41,423 nucleotides of DNA. Origin: 13-2-20CM-66-19 sp036273735 (GTDB lineage: Bacteria > Pseudomonadota > Gammaproteobacteria > Steroidobacterales > Steroidobacteraceae). Below the pieces are notes generated by a model. It had not been told where the DNA came from and searched no databases. It saw only the letters and a program-made list of their open reading frames with translations. Shown one piece after another: positions 39,719 through 41,423 of this stretch (position 1 is the first letter of the stretch; each line of letters starts with the position of its first letter). The stretch covers positions 1-41,423 of the forward strand of contig DASUHA010000030.1 in NCBI GenBank assembly GCA_036273735.1, read 5' to 3'. A program made the position numbers and the translations under genes.

Positions 39719-41423
39719 TCACGCAGTCTGGCCAAGCGCTGGCGTGTCGCGTACCCCGGGAAGGGCGCCGACGAAGTGCGCATTCCCCATGGAAAAAGCA
39801 AACTCGACCTGCACGCCCCGACTCGCGCGGATCCCGGCGCCGTCGCGGTCTGACCGCATGAGCAGGTAGACGGGATCGTTTACCGATGCGTCCACTCGCA
39901 GGCAGAAGTCATTTAGTGACGATACACGGCGCACCTGGACGTCCCCCAACGCGACTTTCGTAAGTTGGCTCAGGTGCGAGCCCACGCCATTGCGTGCTCC
40001 GGGCTGTACCACCTGCCGGGTGTTATAGAATGTCATCAGCCGGCCCAGGTCTCCAAACGAGGGCAGGGCGCACGACGGCTTCGTTGCGGGTGGCGAGGCT
40101 CGCGTGCGCTGATTGCCAGCCCAGTGGGCGCTCATCAATTTGATCGGTCGCACGGGCCCGGAAGCCGCTTCGGGCGAGAGGCCGCAGCGGACCAGACTCA
40201 TCTCGTGCGCGCCGAGCTCGATGTGAGCCATCTTCTTGGGAAAGCCATAGACTTCGCGCCCGGCGGCCATTGCCGTGTCGTCGTCGACATAGAGAGAGAT
40301 CGGGTAGAGTCCGATTCTACCGATCGGATTGACGCTTCGTTCCCGAACGAACGCCGCAAGCAACACCTCGTTGTAGCTGTAGCGCGCGCCGCTTGGATCG
40401 CATCGAGCGTAAACGTCTTCGTGGCGCAAGGCTGCGAAAAACATCCGACCGCCAAGTCCGGGGAAGAGTTTCAGATCGGGCGAGATCGCCTCGGCCAAAC
40501 GCTCGGGGCTGGCATCGAGAAGGAAGACTGACGCCGTGGAGCGCGGGAAGCAATATGGCGGCGGCAGTACGAGCGGCGCGCTGTGCGGCACGCCGGTGAA
40601 CCGACGCGCCTCTACATCCTTCGCTGAAGCCAGGGCGCGCGCTGCGATGATCCCTGCGACCTTGACTGCGCCCTCGGCCGCCGCTTCCACGCATGGAAGG
40701 GCGAACTCATTACGCACCCACGCGCCTGCGAGGCAGAGGTTCTGGAGCGGGCTCTGATGCGGGGGCCGCAAGGGCAGCTCACCCGGCCGGGTCAGCAGGT
40801 AGCGGTGGAACGACTCGCGATTGCGGCGCAGGACAATGTGCATGTGCGCCGGGTCGTCCGGGATCCTGAAGCCTGCATCCCGGAGCCCTTTGATGAAGCC
40901 TGCTTTGATGATCGGGTCCGGAACGTCCTCATATCCCCGTTCGGGTCCGGTCGCGATGATCTCGTGCCGGAGCGGGAGGTCCTCCGGCGGCCGCGTCGCA
41001 CGCACCCGCGCGATCGGACAGAGGATTCCGAAAGGCTCAGGCATGCCGGTGACCATACTGTCGATTCCCTGCGGGACAGGGTCTTCCTTGAACCAGGCCT
41101 GTATGGAGAAGCTCGATACCGTCTGCAGCTTGTGCACGTTGCGGAAATAGTCATGCTGAGAGGCAATCGTGCCAAAGTCCAGCTGCTTGAAGTCCTCGAG
41201 CCCAAGCGCGAGGACGTATTCGTCCGCCTCGACCGAAACCCGACCTCCCGTAGCCTGATTCTCGAAATCGAGCCCCACGACCCGGATGCCGGCGTCGTCC
41301 GTGCGAACCTTGGTGAGCTTTTGGTTGAACTCGATCCTGCCCCGGCAGCCATGAGTGAAATGGCGTCGCAGCGGGGCAATGATGCTCGCCGTCGTGGGCA
41401 AGTTGAAGTAGTAGTGCCATCGC
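39719..41423 (-). CDS. Fusion of FAD-dependent desaturase-like oxidoreductase with acetoacetate-decarboxylase-like domain (cut by window edge)
   Basis: About 568 residues are visible; the gene runs off the right edge, as RWHYYFNLPTTASIIAPLRR continues upstream past the apparent start. The N-terminal visible half is the rear part of a phytoene/zeta-carotene-desaturase-like FAD oxidoreductase: GCRGRIEFNQKLTKVRTDDA, VSVEADEYVLALGLEDFKQL, then LCLAGAWVRNEFALPCVEAA with the C-terminal FAD site. The C-terminal 290 residues are acetoacetate-decarboxylase-like: YSYNEVLLAAFV (Glu of the family), PISLYVDDDTAMAAGREVYG followed by FPKK, the active-site lysine pair at 40232-40237. One polypeptide thus has an oxidase/desaturase and a possible Schiff-base decarboxylase or dehydratase. 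Role unknown; the convergent aminotransferase may belong to the same pathway. Confidence 0.92.
   Translation of the reverse strand, partial: RWHYYFNLPTTASIIAPLRRHFTHGCRGRIEFNQKLTKVRTDDAGIRVVGLDFENQATGGRVSVEADEYVLALGLEDFKQLDFGTIASQHDYFRNVHKLQTVSSFSIQAWFKEDPVPQGIDSMVTGMPEPFGILCPIARVRATRPPEDLPLRHEIIATGPERGYEDVPDPIIKAGFIKGLRDAGFRIPDDPAHMHIVLRRNRESFHRYLLTRPGELPLRPPHQSPLQNLCLAGAWVRNEFALPCVEAAAEGAVKVAGIIAARALASAKDVEARRFTGVPHSAPLVLPPPYCFPRSTASVFLLDASPERLAEAISPDLKLFPGLGGRMFFAALRHEDVYARCDPSGARYSYNEVLLAAFVRERSVNPIGRIGLYPISLYVDDDTAMAAGREVYGFPKKMAHIELGAHEMSLVRCGLSPEAASGPVRPIKLMSAHWAGNQRTRASPPATKPSCALPSFGDLGRLMTFYNTRQVVQPGARNGVGSHLSQLTKVALGDVQVRRVSSLNDFCLRVDASVNDPVYLLMRSDRDGAGIRASRGVQVEFAFSMGNAHFVGALPGVRDTPALGQTA

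Noticed and set aside
1..41423. tRNA, rRNA, CRISPR arrays, prophage or integrase genes, and further riboswitches
   Set aside because: Looked for by eye on both strands; no cloverleaf, repeat array or second riboswitch core was recognised, though a covariance search could find weaker ones.

Overview
The window is high-GC bacterial chromosome, densely coding, with short gene gaps and frequent GTG starts. The gene families present (PsiF, GlsB/YeaQ, paraslipin plus NfeD, ECF42 with DGPF/YciI, COG4798 methyltransferase, ScyD/ScyE) fit a soil or aquatic gammaproteobacterium of the Steroidobacterales/Xanthomonadales type. That placement is an inference; no rRNA or other phylogenetic marker lies in the window. 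No rRNA, tRNA, CRISPR array or prophage was seen.

Layout. 1-6.5 kb: a cut-off thiamine-pyrophosphate enzyme, a response regulator with an intact EAL (c-di-GMP phosphodiesterase) domain, a DUF5996 protein with an unknown partner, a 53-residue membrane protein, a short-chain dehydrogenase, an exported metallo-beta-lactamase-fold hydrolase, and PsiF and GlsB/YeaQ-type small proteins. 6.7-8.8 kb: a likely operon of exported protein, BlaI-type repressor and M56 (BlaR1-like) membrane metalloprotease, headed by a nested TGTAA/TTACA operator-like site. 8.8-10.4 kb: an ECF42 sigma factor with its usual DGPF partner. 10.5-12.1 kb: a lipoprotein and a class-3-type lipase, convergent.

12.3-24 kb is rich in exported hydrolases: an acetamidase/formamidase-family protein, two amidohydrolases, a gamma-glutamyltransferase-like protein and an M14 zinc carboxypeptidase, mixed with a VOC protein that seems internally shortened, an exported methyltransferase and an EamA transporter. 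Together they suggest scavenging of peptides and amides. 23.9-26.3 kb: a small exported protein, a GSGD-repeat beta-solenoid protein and, on the minus strand, what looks clearly like a c-di-GMP-I (GEMM) riboswitch upstream of a small protein with a SPOR-like region. A c-type cytochrome remnant ends exactly against the riboswitch.

26.3-34 kb: an NTF2-like protein, paraslipin and NfeD, a Nudix hydrolase, an XRE regulator, a HAD phosphatase, a membrane-anchored lytic transglycosylase, a ScyD/ScyE-like propeller protein and an MHS-type transporter. 34-35.3 kb is a mobile patch: a VapBC-type toxin-antitoxin pair with an apparently leaderless promoter overlapped by a perfect operator palindrome, followed by the tail of an IS3-family element. 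35.3-41.4 kb: a methyltransferase, an MFS transporter, a polysaccharide-cluster-type protein, a PLP aminotransferase and, running off the right edge, a fusion of an FAD-dependent desaturase-like domain to an acetoacetate-decarboxylase-like domain.

The items most worth following up are the c-di-GMP riboswitch with its uncharacterised target (and the EAL phosphodiesterase elsewhere in the window), the FAD/ADC fusion beside an aminotransferase, and the VapBC promoter-operator with a changed PIN active-site residue.
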